A program made the translations under genes and the position numbers. From SM1-73 sp964588305 (GTDB lineage Bacteria; Zixibacteria; MSB-5A5; SM1-73): a stretch of DNA of 6,640 bases. The notes under the pieces are model-generated. The model ran no database searches, had not been told where the DNA came from, and was given only the letters and a program-made list of their open reading frames with translations. The stretch covers positions 1 to 6,640 of the forward strand of contig CAZPOP010000053.1 in assembly GCA_964588305.1 (NCBI GenBank). The letters run 5' to 3'. Below are positions 3,975 to 6,640 of the stretch, one piece after another; the first letter of the stretch is position 1, and every line of letters begins with the position of its first letter.

Positions 3975-6640
3975 ATGCACTGGAAGGATTTACCCAAACA
4001 TTACAACCCCAAGCAGGTTGAGGATAAGTGGTATGACTTTTGGATGAAGGGTGGATATTTTCATGCCGATGCGAAGTCGAGCAAGAAAGCTTACAGCGTG
4101 GTGATCCCTCCTCCCAACGTCACCGACATCCTTCATCTGGGGCATGCCTTAAACAACACCCTGCAGGATATTTTAATCAGATGGAAACGGATGCAGGGAT
4201 ATGAGACAGAGTGGCTACCCGGGGTGGATCATGCCGGAATTGCCACTCAGGTGATTCTGGAGAAAAAACTGGCAGAGGAGGGAACGTCAAGGCAGAAGAT
4301 AGGACGGGAGAGGTTCGTTCAACTGGCCTGGGAATGGAAGGAAAAAAATGGAGAAGCCATACTCAATCAACTCAAGAAAATCGGATGCTCCTGTGATTGG
4401 GAGAGAACCAGATTCACCTTGGATCAGGGGCTGTCCAACGCGGTCATGGAGGTTTTCCTGCACCTCTACGGCAAAGGTTTGATCTACAGAGGAGAGCGCA
4501 TCATCAACTGGTGTCCCCGCTGTCAAACCTCGCTTTCCGATGATGAGACCGAGAGAGATGACCGGGAAGGACACCTCTGGTATATAAAATACAAATTAAA
4601 GGGGTCGGACGATTTCATCGCCGTGGCCACCACCCGCCCGGAGACCATGCTGGGTGACACTGCCGTGGCGGTGAACCCTGGGGACCGCAGATTCAAGAAG
4701 CTTGTGGGAAAATCCGCCATATTGCCCATTCTGGATCGGGAGTTAAAGATCGTGGCGGACGACTTCGTTGATCCGGAATTCGGCACCGGCATGGTGAAGG
4801 TCACCCCGGCTCACGATCCCAATGACTTTGAGATCGGCAATCGGCATGATTTGGAAAGAATCAATATACTCAATCCTGACGGCACTTTAAACGAAAACGC
4901 CGGGAAATTCGCCGGAATGGACAGATACGAAGCCAGAGAAGCTCTGGTAGCTGAGCTCAAGAAGAAGAAGCTTCTGGAGAAGACAGAACCCTACGATCTG
5001 GCTCTGAACCTGTGCTACCGGTGCGGCTCGGAGATCGAACCCTATCTTTCCAAGCAGTGGTTCGTGAAAATGGAGCCTTTGGCCAAGCCGGCCATCGAAG
5101 CCGTCAAGAGCGGCAAGGTAAAATTCCATCCCGAGCATTGGGCCAAGGTGTACCTCTACTGGATGGAGAATATTCGCGATTGGTGCATATCCCGGCAGCT
5201 CTGGTGGGGACACAGGATTCCGGTTTGGTATTGTTCGGATTGTGATGAAATCATAGTTTCAAAAACTCCTCCCGCTGAATGCACCAAATGCAAAAGCAAA
5301 CAGTTGAAGCAAGACGAGGACGTTCTGGACACCTGGTTCTCGTCATGGCTCTGGCCCTTCTCCACGTTCGGCTGGCCTGAAAAGACAGGGGAGCTGAAGA
5401 GGTTTTATCCCACCCGGGCGCTATTTACCGCCTCCGAGATCATTTTCCTGTGGGTGGCTCGCATGGTCATGGCCGGACTGGAGTTCATGGGCGAGGTACC
5501 CTTCTCTGACGTGTACATTCATGGAACGGTGAGGGACGCCAGTGGAGTGAAGATGAGCAAATCCTTGGGCAATGGCATCGATCCTTTGGACATAATCGGA
5601 GACTACGGTGCCGATGCTTTGAGAACCAGCATGATTCTGGTCACCCCGGAAGGTCAGGATCCCTGTATCTCCGTCAACACCTTCGAGCTGGGGCGCAATT
5701 TCGCCAACAAGCTCTGGAACGCCTCGAAATTCGTGATGGCTAATCTGGGGGATGGCTATTCGCCCGCCACAGGGATAAAGACGGACGCCGGCCAGTTGAA
5801 GTTAGAGGATCTCTGGATCCTGAGCAGATTGAACCGAACCACCGGAGAGATCACCAATCTATTGCAAAACTACAGGTTCAACAGTGCCGTAAAAGCATTA
5901 CATGATTTTGTCTGGCACGATTTCTGTGATTGGTATGTGGAGATGGTTAAGCCGCGCTTCGGTCTGCCTGAAGAAGACAAGGATAGAGCTTGTGCCCAAG
6001 AGGTGGCACATCAGGTTTTAAACCACATTCTGAAACTTCTACATCCTTTTGCACCCTTCGTAACCGAGGAGATATGGCACCATCTGTATGGGATGGACAC
6101 CTCCGAACCAGATCATACGTTGACCTATGAGAAGTGGCCTGAACCTGATAAGGAGATTATCAATGCGGGCCTGGAGACCACCATGGAACGGGTTCAGGAG
6201 GTGGTCTACTCCATAAGAAACATAAGATCCGAGATGAACGTTCCCCCGGCCAAAAAGGCGAACGTGATGATCAAAGTAGACCATAAAGAGCTGGCAAAGA
6301 TTTTGGAGGACAATAAAGACCACATCATAAATCTGGGGAAGGTGGATGACCTCAAGACAGGAATGAGGATGAAGAAGCCCGACCATGCAGCCAGCGCGGT
6401 GATAAAAGATGCGGAGATCTTTGTGCCGCTTGAGGGTTTGATTGACTTAGAACAAGAGCATCTTCGACTTGAGAAGGAGCTCTCCAGAGTAACCGCACTT
6501 TTGGACAAAGCCAATAAGAAGCTCTCCAACGAGGATTTCCTTAAAAGAGCCCCCGGTAAAATAATCGAAAAGGAGAAAGAAAAAAGAGGGGATTATCAGA
6601 AGATGCTGGAGAAACTGAACAAGAACTTGGAGGAGATCAC
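3975..6640 (+). CDS. valS: Valyl-tRNA synthetase, 3' end cut by window edge
   Basis: ValRS attaches valine to tRNA-Val in the cytoplasm and edits mischarged threonine. There are 888 codons and no stop before the edge. The class I signature is PPPNVTDILHLGHA (45-58, with HLGH for HIGH) and the KMSKS loop is exact (526-530). The CP1 editing domain shows TTRPETMLGD (219-228) and TPAHDPNDFEIG (277-288). Cysteine pairs at 180/183, 347/350, 420/423 and 436/439 suggest zinc knuckles. WCISRQLWWGHRIPVW (403-418) and the DTWFSSWLWP segment (452-461) are typical of ValRS. The anticodon-binding helical domain covers about 610-760, and the C-terminal coiled coil, which distinguishes ValRS from IleRS and LeuRS, begins near 820. 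Compared with the family only a few residues seem to be missing. Asp51 stands where most family members have Gly (VTG), an unusual but probably lineage-specific change. Confidence 0.98.
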   Translation, partial: MHWKDLPKHYNPKQVEDKWYDFWMKGGYFHADAKSSKKAYSVVIPPPNVTDILHLGHALNNTLQDILIRWKRMQGYETEWLPGVDHAGIATQVILEKKLAEEGTSRQKIGRERFVQLAWEWKEKNGEAILNQLKKIGCSCDWERTRFTLDQGLSNAVMEVFLHLYGKGLIYRGERIINWCPRCQTSLSDDETERDDREGHLWYIKYKLKGSDDFIAVATTRPETMLGDTAVAVNPGDRRFKKLVGKSAILPILDRELKIVADDFVDPEFGTGMVKVTPAHDPNDFEIGNRHDLERINILNPDGTLNENAGKFAGMDRYEAREALVAELKKKKLLEKTEPYDLALNLCYRCGSEIEPYLSKQWFVKMEPLAKPAIEAVKSGKVKFHPEHWAKVYLYWMENIRDWCISRQLWWGHRIPVWYCSDCDEIIVSKTPPAECTKCKSKQLKQDEDVLDTWFSSWLWPFSTFGWPEKTGELKRFYPTRALFTASEIIFLWVARMVMAGLEFMGEVPFSDVYIHGTVRDASGVKMSKSLGNGIDPLDIIGDYGADALRTSMILVTPEGQDPCISVNTFELGRNFANKLWNASKFVMANLGDGYSPATGIKTDAGQLKLEDLWILSRLNRTTGEITNLLQNYRFNSAVKALHDFVWHDFCDWYVEMVKPRFGLPEEDKDRACAQEVAHQVLNHILKLLHPFAPFVTEEIWHHLYGMDTSEPDHTLTYEKWPEPDKEIINAGLETTMERVQEVVYSIRNIRSEMNVPPAKKANVMIKVDHKELAKILEDNKDHIINLGKVDDLKTGMRMKKPDHAASAVIKDAEIFVPLEGLIDLEQEHLRLEKELSRVTALLDKANKKLSNEDFLKRAPGKIIEKEKEKRGDYQKMLEKLNKNLEEI

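Overview
The window looks like an ordinary chromosomal stretch of a Gram-negative bacterium of moderate GC content. There are no mobile elements, CRISPR repeats, rRNA or tRNA genes. The left-edge gene encodes an exported protein that starts like the long beta-propeller/outer-membrane proteins common in the FCB group (for example Candidatus Zixibacteria). The valyl-tRNA synthetase also has FCB-like wording around its motifs. The lineage is inferred from protein style, not from a marker gene.

Layout. Three genes lie on the minus strand and one diverges from them on the plus strand. Reading leftwards from the divergent promoter region at about 3792-3974: mazG (2991-3791), encoding a two-domain nucleoside triphosphate pyrophosphohydrolase; a 244-bp gap with two hairpins; a 757-residue HEAT-repeat protein of unknown function (473-2746); a gap of about 290 bp whose left part is a GC-rich structured leader; and the first 61 codons of a secreted or outer-membrane protein that runs off the left edge. 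Reading rightwards: valS (3975-6638), valyl-tRNA synthetase, nearly complete but cut by the right edge inside its C-terminal coiled coil.

How the genes fit together. MazG and ValRS both guard fidelity: one removes non-canonical or surplus NTPs, the other charges and edits tRNA-Val. They are divergently transcribed. valS has a strong sigma70-type promoter with a very short leader, so no T-box fits. mazG has a possible extended -10 promoter facing the other way. The HEAT-repeat gene and the exported-protein gene may follow mazG in one transcript, but gaps of about 240 and 290 bp and hairpins between them make separate transcripts equally possible.

Most worth a second look: the leader of the exported-protein gene, where two copies of one 7-mer compete for a single complement and where the reading frame also stays open to an upstream ATG; a family of 9-bp repeats, two in one orientation and three in the other, that encodes the C-terminal tail and stop of MazG and may form its terminator; and the HEAT-repeat protein itself. 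I see no convincing new multi-gene system here.
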